From the NCBI RefSeq assembly GCF_017875765.1, contig NZ_JAGGNA010000001.1, positions 829,001 through 893,000 of the forward strand: a DNA stretch of 64,000 bases, in the 5' to 3' direction. Below the pieces are notes generated by a model. The model ran no database searches and was not told the DNA's origin. It saw nothing but the letters and a program-made list of their open reading frames with translations. Shown here piece after piece: positions 1 to 10,276 of the stretch. Source of the DNA: Flavobacterium sp. CG_23.5 (GTDB taxonomy: Bacteria > Bacteroidota > Bacteroidia > Flavobacteriales > Flavobacteriaceae). The position numbers and the translations under genes are program-made. Positions within the stretch are counted from its first letter, which is position 1. Each line of letters starts with the position of its first letter.

Positions 1-1
1 A

Positions 2-508
2 ATTGATAAATTCCCATCTTTAAATCCAGCATTTACTAAAGAAGGAACGGTAACAGCCGCAAATTCTTCTACCATTAACGATGGAGCTGCTGCAATAGTT
101 TTGATGAGTGAAGAAAAAGCATTGGCATTAGGATTGAAACCATTAGCATACATAAAAAGTTATGCTGATGCAGCTCAAGAGCCAAAATGGTTCACTACGA
201 GTCCTTCAAAAGCGATACCTAAAGCGTTAGAGAAAGCAGGACTATCCATCAGTGACGTTGATTATTTTGAATTTAATGAGGCTTTTGCTGTAGTTGGTTT
301 GGCTAATTCGAAAATCCTGGGACTAGAAGAAACCAAAGTCAATGTAAATGGTGGTGCCGTTTCCCTGGGACATCCGCTAGGTTGTTCGGGTGCAAGAATC
401 ATTGTAACCTTGTTAAATGTTTTAGAACAAAACAATGGTAAAATCGGTGCGGCTGCAATTTGTAATGGTGGTGGTGGTGCTTCGGCAATTGTTATTGAAA
501 GAATTTAA
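2..508 (+). CDS. Acetyl-CoA C-acyltransferase (thiolase), C-terminal part
   Basis: This is the 3' end of a thiolase gene cut by the window edge; the frame is open from base 2. Thiolases make or cleave acetoacetyl-CoA or 3-ketoacyl-CoA in the cytoplasm. The visible part carries three family signatures: NEAFA, the GGAVSLGHPLGCSGAR block with the catalytic His, and CNGGGGASA near the end with the catalytic Cys. The piece reads IDKFPSLNPAFTKEG at its start, typical of the loop before the C-terminal domain. Whether it is biosynthetic or beta-oxidative cannot be told without the N-terminus and upstream neighbours. A dyad-rich spacer separates it from the next gene. Confidence 0.93.
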   Translation: MDKFPSLNPAFTKEGTVTAANSSTINDGAAAIVLMSEEKALALGLKPLAYIKSYADAAQEPKWFTTSPSKAIPKALEKAGLSISDVDYFEFNEAFAVVGLANSKILGLEETKVNVNGGAVSLGHPLGCSGARIIVTLLNVLEQNNGKIGAAAICNGGGGASAIVIERI

Positions 509-572
509 ATAATTATGAGTTGTGAGTTATGAGTTTTGATACTTATAACTCATAACTCTTAACTCATAATTT
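508..572. repeat. Imperfect intergenic dyad built of TTATGAG-like words
   Basis: The left arm at about 508-533 and the right arm at about 547-572 pair over 26 bases with two mismatches. Both arms are tandem 7-mers such as TTATGAG and TTGTGAG. It fills the gap between the thiolase and NlpC genes. It has no strong U-tract, so it is better described as a structured spacer than as a terminator. Confidence 0.6.
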
Positions 573-579
573 AACATAG

Positions 580-1341
580 ATGTTTGGAATTTGTAATCTT
601 GCTATGATACCACTTCGGTTTGAAGCCAGTGATAAAAGCGAAATTGTTTCTCAAGTTTTATTTGGCGAACATTTTGAAATTTTGGAACAACTCAAGCAGT
701 GGTCTTTTATCAAAATGCAATATGATGGTTATGAAGGCTGGGTTGATTCTAAACAGTTTCAATTAATTTCTGAATCAAGTTTTAATCAATTATCCACAGA
801 GGCTATTATTCTAAATGCTGATTTAATAGAATACGTAACCGCTCCATCAAATTTATTGATTCCAATTCCTTTGGGCTCCTCTTTATCATTTATAAATCAC
901 AATGAGATCAATACTTCCAATTTTGATTTTGAAGGAACAAGGACCAGCGGAGAAAAAAACAAAGAACACTTGATTAACACTGCATTTATGTATTTAAATG
1001 CCCCATATCTTTGGGGAGGAAAAACTCCTTTTGGAATTGATTGTTCGGGTTTTACCCAAATGGTTTACAAACTAAACGGTTACAAATTATTACGGGATGC
1101 TTCACAACAATCAACCCAAGGAGAAGCTTTAAGTTTTATTGAAGAAAGTGAACCTGGAGATTTAGCTTTTTTTGACAATGAAGAAGGTAATATTATCCAT
1201 GTAGGAATAATTATGGATGACAATTATATCATTCATGCCAGCGGAAAAGTTAGAGTGGATCGATTGGATCATCTGGGAATATTTAATTCCGAAACAAACA
1301 AACACACGCATAAACTTCGAGTCATCAAGAAAATTATATAA
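580..1341 (+). CDS. SH3b-NlpC/P60 family cell-wall hydrolase
   Basis: A 253-residue C40 family peptidase, expected to cut peptide bonds in peptidoglycan stems. The first 60 or so residues resemble a bacterial SH3 domain (ending GYEGWVDSKQF). The C-terminal NlpC/P60 domain has the catalytic Cys in GIDCSGFTQ (C155), the His in IIHVGIIMDD (H207) and a second His in IIHASG. No clear signal peptide is visible, so the export route is unclear. The gene follows the thiolase after a dyad-containing gap and ends at a good terminator. The family is certain; the substrate is not. Confidence 0.9.
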   Translation: MFGICNLAMIPLRFEASDKSEIVSQVLFGEHFEILEQLKQWSFIKMQYDGYEGWVDSKQFQLISESSFNQLSTEAIILNADLIEYVTAPSNLLIPIPLGSSLSFINHNEINTSNFDFEGTRTSGEKNKEHLINTAFMYLNAPYLWGGKTPFGIDCSGFTQMVYKLNGYKLLRDASQQSTQGEALSFIEESEPGDLAFFDNEEGNIIHVGIIMDDNYIIHASGKVRVDRLDHLGIFNSETNKHTHKLRVIKKII

Positions 1342-1343
1342 CT

Positions 1344-1385
1344 AAAAAAACCTATCAAGAATTATTTTCAAGATAGGTTTTTTTT
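1344..1385 (+). terminator. Rho-independent terminator after the NlpC/P60 gene
   Basis: AACCTATC pairs with GATAGGTT around a 15-base loop and is followed by a long run of T. The A-run on the left also makes it usable from the minus strand, where the TPR gene ends at 1404. Confidence 0.8.
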
Positions 1386-1403
1386 ATTGTCTAATAATAA
1401 GAT

Positions 1404-2672
1404 TTACATCCTTGCTTTAAGTGCTTTTTTCTTATCAGTCATTTCTAAAGCACTATAAACACTTAAAAGTGTTGACGCTACTTCTTTATTTTTCGGATCT
1501 AATTCATTCGCTTTTTCTAAGTATGGCAACGCACCCATAAAAATTCCTTCTCTTTGTTTCTTCAGAACAAGGTAACGTTTATTATCTTTTTCAGAATTGG
1601 TAAGTTTATTCATTTCGTCAAAAATAACTTTATCACCATCTAATTTCATAATAGCCAAATTAAGATATGCATTGATGTAATCTGGTTTTATTTCAATTGC
1701 TCGTTTATAATACTTTTCAGCATCAACATAATTCTTCGCATTTCCACTGATTACTCCTAAGTTAAAAGTCAAATCTGCATCATTAGGATTTTTTGTTAAT
1801 ACTTCAGCGATTAACTTTTTATACATATCAAAATCCTTAGTATCTAAATATAAATTAGCTTCAGTCAAAGTTAACGAAACATCATCTGGATTTGCAATTC
1901 TGGCCGCTGCAATCGCTTTTTTAGCTTCTTCAGTTTTTCCTTTTTGTACTAAAATTAAAGCCATATTTTTATATATCTCTCCTCTTTTTGAAGGTATAAC
2001 CTCAGTTCTTGGTTTCTCATGTGTTCCCAATTTAACCATCCTGTCTCTTTCTTGAGCAGTTGCAAAAACATCTTCTTGACTACTCAACTTATTAACTGCT
2101 AAATAACTGGTTCCTTTTCCAGAATAATTTAAAGTTTTCAAATCGTCATATAACTTCAACGCCGTGTCATAATCTTTAGCATTTATATAAGTAGAAGCTG
2201 CATAATATAAATTGATAGTATCTTTTTTATCTAATAAATAAGCATCATATAACTTTTTAGCGCTATCCGCATGTTTTTCAACTTTAGAATCCGCTATGGC
2301 ATTATTTATTAATTTAAATTTTATTTCAGTAACAGAGGCTGCTGCTTGAGTAGAAAATTTTATTTTTCCAGAAGCTTTTTCAGCTGAAATTAAATCTTGA
2401 TATGCTTTTGCAGCTAGAGAAAGATTTTTATCTGTATCCACTTTTTTATTAGCTAGATCTAAATAAGCATTTCCTTTCACAAAGAAAAATTGTGCTTTTT
2501 CGGCATCAGGTGCAGTTGCGGAAGCTGATTCAGCCGCTTGCAAAATATTTACTGCCTCCTGCGAATTCCCACCTTTAAGTGCTTTTTCAGCTGCCTTTAT
2601 TTGATCTTTTTGAGCAAAAGTAGCTACTGATATCAATAATGCTGATGCAAGTATTACATATTTACTTTTCAT
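1404..2672 (-). CDS. Tetratricopeptide repeat protein, exported
   Basis: A 422-residue protein with a signal peptide (MKSKYVILASALLISVATFAQ) and TPR-type helical repeats through the rest, for example NLGVISGNAKNYVDAEKYYK and NAYLNLAIMK. TPR proteins are scaffolds for protein-protein contact; this one should lie in the periplasm or on a membrane. It starts 42 bases after the gyrA stop codon on the same strand, so the two may be co-transcribed, but nothing in it points to a role in DNA topology. The partner is unknown. Confidence 0.85.
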   Translation of the reverse strand: MKSKYVILASALLISVATFAQKDQIKAAEKALKGGNSQEAVNILQAAESASATAPDAEKAQFFFVKGNAYLDLANKKVDTDKNLSLAAKAYQDLISAEKASGKIKFSTQAAASVTEIKFKLINNAIADSKVEKHADSAKKLYDAYLLDKKDTINLYYAASTYINAKDYDTALKLYDDLKTLNYSGKGTSYLAVNKLSSQEDVFATAQERDRMVKLGTHEKPRTEVIPSKRGEIYKNMALILVQKGKTEEAKKAIAAARIANPDDVSLTLTEANLYLDTKDFDMYKKLIAEVLTKNPNDADLTFNLGVISGNAKNYVDAEKYYKRAIEIKPDYINAYLNLAIMKLDGDKVIFDEMNKLTNSEKDNKRYLVLKKQREGIFMGALPYLEKANELDPKNKEVASTLLSVYSALEMTDKKKALKARM

Positions 2673-2714
2673 AATATTCTGTTTTTGTTTAATAATTATT
2701 TTTTTTTTACGTTC

Positions 2715-5333
2715 CTATGCTTCATCATCAGAGTCGTCCTCTTCTGATTCTTCATCTTCTTCAGACTCCTCTTCTTCATCTTCGTCTTCTTCCTCAGCTC
2801 CTTCGTCTTCAAGAACTTCCAAAACTGGTTTTACTCTTTCGATAGCTTCAGTTTCAATTACATTTCCATCTTCATCCACTACAACTTCTGCAACATCGTC
2901 TTTCATAACTTTTGTAACAGCGGCAATTGAATCATTTCCTTTGATATTAATCAGTTTCACACCTTGTGTAGCACGTCCCATCACTCTCAAATCTTCAACA
3001 GCCATTCTAATAGTCAATCCAGATTTATTGATAATCATTAAATCATCCGCATCTGTAACTGCATTTATAGAGATAAGATTGCCTGTTTTTTCGGTAATAT
3101 TTAAAGTTTTAACTCCTTTACCACCACGATTTGTAATGCGATATTCATCAAGGCTTGAACGTTTTCCGTAACCATTTTCAGCAACAACTAATATCTCACT
3201 GCTCATATCGTTTACAGTAACCATGCCAATAACTTCATCGGTATCGTCTTTAAGTGTAATTCCACGAACTCCGGAAGCTGTTCTTCCCATTGGACGAGTT
3301 TTAGTTTCCTCAAAACGAACTAATTTACCTGATTTTACAGCTAATATAATTTGGCTTTCACCATTAGTTAATTTGGCTTCCAATAGTTCATCACCTTCTT
3401 TAATAGTAATAGCAGCGACACCATTTACTCTAGGTTTAGAATATTTCTCCAATGATGTTTTCTTAACCTGACCTTTTTTAGTTACCATAATCAAATTATG
3501 GCTTTTTATGTAATCTTGATCTTTTAAATCTTGCGTACAAATAAACGCTTTCACTTTATCGTCACTTTCTATGTTCACCAAGTTTTGAATCGCTCTACCT
3601 TTAGCTGTTTTACTTCCTTCAGGTATTTCATAAACACGCATCCAGAAACATTTTCCTTTTTGGGTAAAGAACATCATATATTGGTGATTCGTAGCCACAA
3701 ACATATGCTCTAAGAAATCTTGATCTCTTGTTCCTGCACTTTTTTGCCCTACTCCTCCTCTATTTTGAGTCTTGTATTCAGTTAAATTTGTACGTTTGAT
3801 ATATCCTGCATGAGAAATGGTAATTACTACATTTTCATCAGCGATTAAATCTTCAATACTTACATCTCCACCTGAATATTCGATTTGAGAACGACGCTCA
3901 TCTCCGTATTTATCTCTGATTTCCGTAAGCTCTTCTTTAATTAATGCAATTCTCAAGTTTACATCAGCCAATAAAGCTTTCAAATGCTCTATTAACTTCA
4001 TAATTTCTTCGTATTCTGTTCTTAACTTGTCTTGTTCTAGACCTGTTAATTGACGCAAACGCATTTCCACAATTGCACGAGATTGAATATCCGATAAATT
4101 GAATCTTTCGATTAATTTCTCTCTTGCTTCTTCGGTACTTTTTGAAGCTTTGATTAAAGCAATTACTTCGTCAATATTATCAGAAGCGATAATCAAACCT
4201 TCTAATATATGTGCTCTCGCTTCCGCTTTTTTCAATTCAAATTGCGTTCTACGAGTCACCACATCATGACGGTGTTCGATAAAATAATGAATCAAATCTT
4301 TCAGATTCAACATTTGCGGACGACCTTTTACAATTGCAATATTATTTACACTAAACGACGACTGTAATTGCGTAAACTTATAAAGCGTATTCAAAACCAC
4401 GTTCGGCGTTGCATCACGTTTCAAGATATATACGATACGCATCCCGTTTCTATCCGATTCGTCTCGGATATTAGCGATACCGTCTATTTTTTTATCATTC
4501 ACTAAATCAGCAGTACGTTTGATCATATCTGCCTTATTGACTTGATATGGAATTTCGGTAACGATGATACACTCACGACCATCCACTTCTTCAAAACCAA
4601 CTTTGGCACGCATTACAATACGTCCTCTACCGGTTTTAAAAGCTTCACGAACTCCTTCATATCCATATATTATACCTCCTGTAGGAAAATCAGGGGCTTT
4701 AATATAGTTCATCAACTCATCAATTTCGATATCATTGTTATCCATGAAAGCCAATGTACCGTTGATTACTTCGGTAAGATTGTGAGGTGGCATATTCGTT
4801 GCCATACCCACCGCAATTCCTGTCGCACCATTAATTAATAAAGTAGGAACACGAGTTGGCATTACTGTTGGTTCTTCTAAAGTATCATCAAAATTTAATT
4901 TAAAATCAACCGTTTCTTTATCTATGTCTGCCAATATTTCTTCCGAAATCTTACGCATTCTAGCCTCCGTGTAACGCATCGCTGCAGGACTATCGCCATC
5001 TACAGAACCAAAGTTACCCTGACCATCAATCAATAAATAACGCATGCTCCATTCTTGAGCCATACGAACCATCGCATCATAAACAGAAGTGTCACCGTGA
5101 GGGTGATATTTACCAAGAACTTCTCCGACAATTCTTGCTGACTTTTTGTGGGCAGATCTGGAATTAACTCCTAAATCATGCATTCCGTAAAGTACTCTTC
5201 GATGTACTGGTTTCAAGCCATCTCTGACATCTGGAAGTGCTCTTGATACAATTACCGACATCGAATAATCGATGTAAGCTGTTTTCATTTCATCTTCAAT
5301 GTTAATAGGAATTAACTTTTCTCCTTCAGACAT
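2715..5333 (-). CDS. gyrA: DNA gyrase subunit A
   Basis: The 872-residue breakage-reunion subunit of DNA gyrase, which with GyrB puts negative supercoils into DNA. The active-site tyrosine is Y121 in RYTEARM. The quinolone region reads [10 protein letters not shown], so T82 stands where E. coli has S83, and D86 is conserved. The C-terminal beta-pinwheel follows, with blades such as [12 protein letters not shown]; the GyrA-box QNRGGVGQK lies near residue 530. The last 45 or so residues are almost wholly acidic (Asp, Glu, Ser). It is divergent from clpC, with a 256-base shared upstream region. Confidence 0.98.
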   Translation of the reverse strand: MSEGEKLIPINIEDEMKTAYIDYSMSVIVSRALPDVRDGLKPVHRRVLYGMHDLGVNSRSAHKKSARIVGEVLGKYHPHGDTSVYDAMVRMAQEWSMRYLLIDGQGNFGSVDGDSPAAMRYTEARMRKISEEILADIDKETVDFKLNFDDTLEEPTVMPTRVPTLLINGATGIAVGMATNMPPHNLTEVINGTLAFMDNNDIEIDELMNYIKAPDFPTGGIIYGYEGVREAFKTGRGRIVMRAKVGFEEVDGRECIIVTEIPYQVNKADMIKRTADLVNDKKIDGIANIRDESDRNGMRIVYILKRDATPNVVLNTLYKFTQLQSSFSVNNIAIVKGRPQMLNLKDLIHYFIEHRHDVVTRRTQFELKKAEARAHILEGLIIASDNIDEVIALIKASKSTEEAREKLIERFNLSDIQSRAIVEMRLRQLTGLEQDKLRTEYEEIMKLIEHLKALLADVNLRIALIKEELTEIRDKYGDERRSQIEYSGGDVSIEDLIADENVVITISHAGYIKRTNLTEYKTQNRGGVGQKSAGTRDQDFLEHMFVATNHQYMMFFTQKGKCFWMRVYEIPEGSKTAKGRAIQNLVNIESDDKVKAFICTQDLKDQDYIKSHNLIMVTKKGQVKKTSLEKYSKPRVNGVAAITIKEGDELLEAKLTNGESQIILAVKSGKLVRFEETKTRPMGRTASGVRGITLKDDTDEVIGMVTVNDMSSEILVVAENGYGKRSSLDEYRITNRGGKGVKTLNITEKTGNLISINAVTDADDLMIINKSGLTIRMAVEDLRVMGRATQGVKLINIKGNDSIAAVTKVMKDDVAEVVVDEDGNVIETEAIERVKPVLEVLEDEGAEEEDEDEEEESEEDEESEEDDSDDEA

Positions 5334-5540
5334 AAGTTGTTATATTAAAAAATTATATTAGTTTCAAAACGTGCCAATATACAGCTTTTTGAAATTTTAT
5401 AGCCTGTTTTGCACTACTTATTTCAATGATTTATCAACAAAATTTTCTTCTCTTTTAGTTAATAAATTAAGTAAATTTTAACTCTAATATTAATACAATT
5501 TTTGTCTATTAGCTGACAGTAGTTGTTAAAGGAACGGTTT

Positions 5541-5571
5541 TTGTTTTTCAATCACTAATTCACTAAATTTA
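5541..5571 (+). promoter_or_regulatory. Candidate Bacteroidota promoter for clpC
   Basis: TTTTTG ending at 5543 and TAAATTTA at 5564-5571 are separated by 20 bases, close to the TTTG-N19/20-TAnnTTTG layout, although the last base of the -7 box is A rather than G. Transcription would start near 5578, giving a very short leader before the ATG at 5590. Confidence 0.4.
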
Positions 5572-5589
5572 CAGTATCAAATATATATT

Positions 5590-8136
5590 ATGGATGATAA
5601 TTTTTCACCAAGAGTAAAAGATGTTATTACTTATAGCAAGGAAGAAGCTTTGCGATTGGGTCATGACTTTATAGGAACTGAACACCTGATGCTGGGTATC
5701 TTAAGAGATGGTAATGGGAAGGCAATTCAAATTTTGAATAACTTATCTATTGATCTGGATTATTTACGCAGAAAGGTTGAGATTCTAAGTCCAGCAAGTC
5801 CTAGTCTTGAAGTCAATGTAGAAAAGAAAAATTTGCATTTAACCAGACAGGCAGAGCGAGCGTTGAAAACTACTTTTCTTGAAGCAAAAGTATTTCAGAG
5901 TTCGTCTATTAGTACAGCACACTTGTTGCTATGTATTTTAAGAAATGAAAACGATCCAACAACCAAGCTATTGAATAAACTTAAAATTGATTATGACATA
6001 GCTAAAGAACAATATATAAATATGACTCCAAACGATGAAGAATTTTTAGAAAACTTGCCAAAAAACGAATCTTATAATGATGATTCAGGACAAGATGACA
6101 GTCTTAAGGAAGGAACTTTTAACAACCCCGCCAATAAATCAAACAAAAAATCCAAAACACCAGTTTTAGATAATTTTGGGAGAGATTTAACAGAAATGGC
6201 TGAGGAAGGTAAACTTGACCCTGTTGTGGGTAGAGAAAAAGAAATTGAGCGTGTTTCCCAAATTTTGAGCCGTCGCAAAAAAAATAATCCACTACTTATA
6301 GGGGAACCGGGAGTAGGAAAGTCAGCTATTGCAGAAGGATTAGCTTTGCGAATTATTCAAAAGAAAGTGTCTCGAATACTCTTTAACAAACGCGTAGTAA
6401 CATTAGATTTAGCCAGCCTTGTAGCCGGAACTAAATACCGTGGACAGTTTGAAGAGCGCATGAAAGCGGTAATGAACGAATTAGAAAAAAATGATGATAT
6501 CATTCTTTTTATTGATGAAATTCACACTATTGTAGGCGCCGGTGGAGCTACAGGTTCTTTGGATGCTTCCAATATGTTTAAACCAGCTTTAGCTAGGGGT
6601 GAAATCCAATGTATTGGTGCGACAACCTTAGATGAATACAGACAATACATAGAAAAAGATGGTGCTTTAGAAAGACGTTTTCAAAAAATAATTGTTGAAC
6701 CAACATCGGTTCCTGAAACAATTACTATTTTGAATAATATCAAAAATAAATACGAGGACCATCACAATGTAACGTATACCCAAGAAGCAATTGAAGCGTG
6801 TGTAAAATTAACAGACAGATACATGTCGGAACGTTTCTTACCGGATAAAGCCATTGATGCTTTAGACGAAGCTGGTTCTCGAGTTCATATTACCAATATT
6901 GAAGTGCCTAAAGCAATTTTAGATTTAGAACGACAGTTAGATGATGTTCGAGAATTAAAAAATGTGGTAGTCAAAAAACAGAAATATGAGGAGGCTGCTA
7001 AACTTCGTGATGACGAAAAACGCATTGAGAAAGATTTAGCAATTGCTCAGGAACAATGGGAAGAAGATGCTAAAAATAACCGAATAGAAGTTACCGAAGA
7101 CAATGTTGCCGATGTAGTTTCGATGATGACAGGAATTCCTGTAAATCGTATTGCGCAAACGGAAAGTAATAAATTAGCAAAATTACCAGAACTTATTGAA
7201 GGTAAGGTTATTGGGCAAAAAGAAGCCGTAATGAAAATTGCGCGTTCTATCCAAAGAAATCGTGCGGGATTGAAAGATCCTAACAGACCAATTGGTTCGT
7301 TTATCTTCTTAGGACAAACTGGGGTTGGAAAAACACAATTAGCAAAAGTACTTGCCAAAGAATTATTCGATTCGGAAGATGCATTGATACGTATCGACAT
7401 GAGTGAATACATGGAGAAATTTTCAATCTCTCGACTAGTTGGTGCGCCTCCGGGATATGTAGGTTATGAAGAAGGTGGGCAATTAACGGAGAAAGTTCGC
7501 AGAAAACCATATTGTGTGGTACTATTGGACGAAATCGAGAAAGCACATCCTGATGTTTTTAATATGTTATTACAGGTTCTTGATGACGGTTATTTAACGG
7601 ACAGTTTAGGTAGAAAAATTGATTTCAAAAACACTATAATCATAATGACTTCCAATGTTGGAGCCAGACAATTAAAAGATTTTGGTCAAGGAGTTGGTTT
7701 TGGTACAGCTGCCAAAGTAGCGCAAGCCGATGATAATTCGAAAAGTATTATCGAAAATGCATTGAAAAAAACTTTTGCTCCTGAATTTCTTAACAGGATA
7801 GATGACGTAATTGTATTCAACGCATTGGAAAAACATGATATCGATTTAATTATCGAAATTGAATTAAAAAAATTATTTGCTCGTGTTGCAGAATTGGGTT
7901 ATCAATTAAATTTATCTGACAAAGCCAAAGCTTTTATTGCAGAAAAAGGTTTTGATAGACAATTTGGTGCCAGACCATTAAAAAGAGCGATTCAGAAATA
8001 TGTTGAAGATGCACTTGCGGAAGAAATTATCACTTCAAAAATTACTTCTGGAGACGAAATTTTTATGGATATCGAAGAGGGAGCGCAAGAATTAACAGTG
8101 CAAGTTCACAAAGCCGGAGAGGCAACTAACCTATAA
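5590..8136 (+). CDS. clpC: ATP-dependent Clp protease ATP-binding subunit ClpC
   Basis: An 848-residue Hsp100 unfoldase that feeds proteins to ClpP. Domains in order: two Clp N-terminal repeats (about residues 1-145), a charged linker, AAA module 1 with Walker A GEPGVGKS near residue 239 and Walker B ILFIDEIH, a UVR-type middle segment around 466 ([12 protein letters not shown]), then AAA module 2 with GQTGVGKT near 575, a Walker B in [13 protein letters not shown], and the C-terminal small domain. The UVR segment and short middle domain separate ClpC from ClpB. No clpP lies nearby. It stands alone on its strand with its own terminator. Confidence 0.97.
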   Translation: MDDNFSPRVKDVITYSKEEALRLGHDFIGTEHLMLGILRDGNGKAIQILNNLSIDLDYLRRKVEILSPASPSLEVNVEKKNLHLTRQAERALKTTFLEAKVFQSSSISTAHLLLCILRNENDPTTKLLNKLKIDYDIAKEQYINMTPNDEEFLENLPKNESYNDDSGQDDSLKEGTFNNPANKSNKKSKTPVLDNFGRDLTEMAEEGKLDPVVGREKEIERVSQILSRRKKNNPLLIGEPGVGKSAIAEGLALRIIQKKVSRILFNKRVVTLDLASLVAGTKYRGQFEERMKAVMNELEKNDDIILFIDEIHTIVGAGGATGSLDASNMFKPALARGEIQCIGATTLDEYRQYIEKDGALERRFQKIIVEPTSVPETITILNNIKNKYEDHHNVTYTQEAIEACVKLTDRYMSERFLPDKAIDALDEAGSRVHITNIEVPKAILDLERQLDDVRELKNVVVKKQKYEEAAKLRDDEKRIEKDLAIAQEQWEEDAKNNRIEVTEDNVADVVSMMTGIPVNRIAQTESNKLAKLPELIEGKVIGQKEAVMKIARSIQRNRAGLKDPNRPIGSFIFLGQTGVGKTQLAKVLAKELFDSEDALIRIDMSEYMEKFSISRLVGAPPGYVGYEEGGQLTEKVRRKPYCVVLLDEIEKAHPDVFNMLLQVLDDGYLTDSLGRKIDFKNTIIIMTSNVGARQLKDFGQGVGFGTAAKVAQADDNSKSIIENALKKTFAPEFLNRIDDVIVFNALEKHDIDLIIEIELKKLFARVAELGYQLNLSDKAKAFIAEKGFDRQFGARPLKRAIQKYVEDALAEEIITSKITSGDEIFMDIEEGAQELTVQVHKAGEATNL

Positions 8137-8159
8137 TTATCTCATTCGAAATACTAAAC

Positions 8160-8192
8160 AAACCCGTTACGTTTTTATAACATAGCGGGTTT
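8160..8192 (+). terminator. Terminator after clpC
   Basis: AAACCCG pairs with CGGGTTT (with one G-U step further in), and a T-rich stretch follows. Confidence 0.7.
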
Positions 8193-8233
8193 ATTCTTTA
8201 TATAAATTTTCCATTTTTTTAAAAACAAATATT

Positions 8234-8241
8234 TACATTTG
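8234..8241 (+). promoter_or_regulatory. Candidate -7 box for the rimB-rimK fusion gene
   Basis: TACATTTG fits TAnnTTTG and lies 34 bases before the ATG at 8275. No clear TTG -33 element is seen at the right distance. Confidence 0.45.
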
Positions 8242-8274
8242 ATTCTTAAAAAATAGATTAAATAAAATCAATTT

Positions 8275-9645
8275 ATGTCTCAAAATAAAGTCATCCTGGG
8301 TAGCGAAGAATGGTGTTCATTTCCTGAATTAGGAATACCAACTATAAAAGCACGTGTCGATTCAGGTGCTAAAACATCTGCTTTACACGCAATAAATATT
8401 GCCCCATTTATTAAGAATGAAAATAATTGGGTTAAATTTGATATCAATCCTATTCAGAATAACCTAAAAACCGTTATTCATTGCGAGGCTCCTTTGGTAG
8501 ATAAACGTATTGTGAAAAGTTCAAGCGGGTTTAGAGAGCAGCGTTACGTTATTCAAACAAATCTACAGATTGGAAATTCAATATGGCCAATCGAAATGAC
8601 ATTGACCAATCGAGATTCCATGGGTTTTCGCATGCTTTTGGGACGAGAAGCAATGAGTGGTAGAGTTCTTGTTGATCCCGAGCAAAAATATCTTTTAGGA
8701 CAGCCGTCAGCTGAAAACCTGAAAGAACTTTATAAAAATTCTGAAAAAGCAAGCTCTGGTTTGCGAATTGGTCTTTTAGCCAGTAATCCAGAATTATACA
8801 GCAATAAGCGTATTATGGAAGCGGGTGAAATGCGTGGTCATGAAATGCATTTTTTAAATATCAAGGAATGTTACATGAAACTTGATGCAAAAACACCAGA
8901 AATTCATTACCGCGGTGGGAAAATATTAAATCAATTTGATGCGATTATTCCTAGAATTCGTCCTAGCATTACCTTTTATGGCTGTGCTTTGACCAGACAA
9001 TTTGAAGCTTTAAATGTATTTTGCTTGAATTCATCTAATGCAATTACACAATCGCGAGATAAATTATATTCTTTACAATTACTGCTTCATAGCGGAATTG
9101 ACATCCCCACCACAGGATTTGCAAATTCACCTTTAGATACGGATGACTTGATAAAAATGGTTGGAGGTTCCCCTCTAATTGTAAAATTACTGGAAGGCAC
9201 TCAAGGAAAAGGAGTGGTATTGGCAGAAACAAAAAAGGCTGCAGAAAGCGTTATTAACGCCTTCAAAAGTTTAAACGCAAATATATTAGTTCAAGAATTT
9301 ATTAAAGAAGCCAACGGGAAAGATATCCGTTGTTTTGTAATTGACGGCAAAGTGGTCGCCGCGATTCAACGTGAAGCTATGCCTGGCGAATTTAGAGCCA
9401 ACATTCATCTTGGGGGAACTGCGTCTATTATAAAAGTAACAAGCGAAGAAAAACGCATCGCGATAAAAGCGGCTAAAGCAATGGATTTAAAAGTTGCCGG
9501 TGTTGATATAATCCGTTCTTCAAAAGGACCTTTATTATTGGAAGTAAACTCCTCTCCTGGATTGGAAGGTATTGAAGGCGCTACCAATAAAGACATTGCA
9601 GGTGAAATGATAAGAGCCATTGAAAAGAATTTTAAATTGAAATAA
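8275..9645 (+). CDS. rimK: RimB-like retropepsin domain fused to RimK-like ATP-grasp ligase
   Basis: A 456-residue fusion. Residues 1 to about 150 match the RimB/DUF785 'ATP-dependent zinc protease' family, a retropepsin-like fold, with the aspartate signature [12 protein letters not shown] (D29). Residues from about 160 onward are a RimK-type ATP-grasp ligase: [10 protein letters not shown] opens the pre-ATP-grasp domain, and [19 protein letters not shown] and [14 protein letters not shown] are nucleotide and metal-binding blocks. RimK adds glutamates to the C-terminus of ribosomal protein S6; in pseudomonads rimA, rimB and rimK are separate genes. The fusion suggests that ligation and trimming are coupled here. 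The substrate is inferred, not shown. Confidence 0.88.
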   Translation: MSQNKVILGSEEWCSFPELGIPTIKARVDSGAKTSALHAINIAPFIKNENNWVKFDINPIQNNLKTVIHCEAPLVDKRIVKSSSGFREQRYVIQTNLQIGNSIWPIEMTLTNRDSMGFRMLLGREAMSGRVLVDPEQKYLLGQPSAENLKELYKNSEKASSGLRIGLLASNPELYSNKRIMEAGEMRGHEMHFLNIKECYMKLDAKTPEIHYRGGKILNQFDAIIPRIRPSITFYGCALTRQFEALNVFCLNSSNAITQSRDKLYSLQLLLHSGIDIPTTGFANSPLDTDDLIKMVGGSPLIVKLLEGTQGKGVVLAETKKAAESVINAFKSLNANILVQEFIKEANGKDIRCFVIDGKVVAAIQREAMPGEFRANIHLGGTASIIKVTSEEKRIAIKAAKAMDLKVAGVDIIRSSKGPLLLEVNSSPGLEGIEGATNKDIAGEMIRAIEKNFKLK

Positions 9646-9666
9646 TTAAATTTATTCGAATAAAAA

Positions 9667-10176
9667 ATGAGTGCATATATTGACATTATAGTCAGAAGCG
9701 TAGCAGTTTATATTTTTATGATTATAGCTTTACGGATTTTTGGAAAGAAAGAATTATCGCAACTCAATACAGCCGATGTAATTCTGATTCTATTAATCAG
9801 TAACTCCGTTCAAAACGCGATGGTAGGCAATGACACTACTCTTTGGGGAGGTTTGGCAGCAGCAACCATACTTTTTTTTATAAATTTTACTTTAAAAAAA
9901 CTGATGTACAAGTTCCCGGCTTTCAGTAAACTATTAGAAGAAAAACCGGTGATTCTAATCCATAATGGAAATTTAGATTTTAAATCATTAAGCAAACTAA
10001 ACATTACATCTGACGAATTAAGAGAAGCCATGCGAGAACACGGTGTTGAGAATTTTAAAGATGTAAAATTAGCAATTCTTGAAACCGACGGAAATATCAG
10101 TATCATTTCTGGCGATAAAAATCTAAGACAAACACATTATAAAAGAAAACTCAGACGAAAAAAAATTTTGATATAA
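9667..10176 (+). CDS. DUF421 (YetF/YcaP-like) membrane protein
   Basis: A 169-residue protein with two to three hydrophobic segments in the first 80 residues (YIFMIIALRIFGKKELSQL, VILILLISNSV, AATILFFINF) followed by a soluble DUF421 domain with KPVILIHNGNLDFKSLSKLN and LAILETDGNISII. The family is widespread and of unknown biochemical role. It starts 21 bases after the RimK fusion gene, so co-transcription is likely. The C-terminus is strongly basic (KRKLRRKK). Confidence 0.9.
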   Translation: MSAYIDIIVRSVAVYIFMIIALRIFGKKELSQLNTADVILILLISNSVQNAMVGNDTTLWGGLAAATILFFINFTLKKLMYKFPAFSKLLEEKPVILIHNGNLDFKSLSKLNITSDELREAMREHGVENFKDVKLAILETDGNISIISGDKNLRQTHYKRKLRRKKILI

Positions 10177-10217
10177 ACCTTTCTTTTAAAGCATTTAAGT
10201 TCAATTTTATTCATAAA

Positions 10218-10257
10218 AAAAGATCATCTGTCACAAAGCCAGATGGTCTTTTTTTTA
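10218..10257. terminator. Bidirectional terminator between the DUF421 and pit genes
   Basis: AAAGATCATCTG pairs with CAGATGGTCTTT with one G-U wobble, and T-runs lie on both strands. The flanking genes converge. Confidence 0.85.
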
Positions 10258-10276
10258 TGAATTTTAGCTTCTGAAC

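Noticed and set aside
2941..4838. Open frames on the plus strand opposite gyrA (such as 3223-3471 and 4542-4838)
   Set aside because: They lie within gyrA on the opposite strand, have no family resemblance and follow its codon pattern.
7047..7412. Minus-strand frame inside clpC
   Set aside because: Shadow of a strongly conserved coding sequence.
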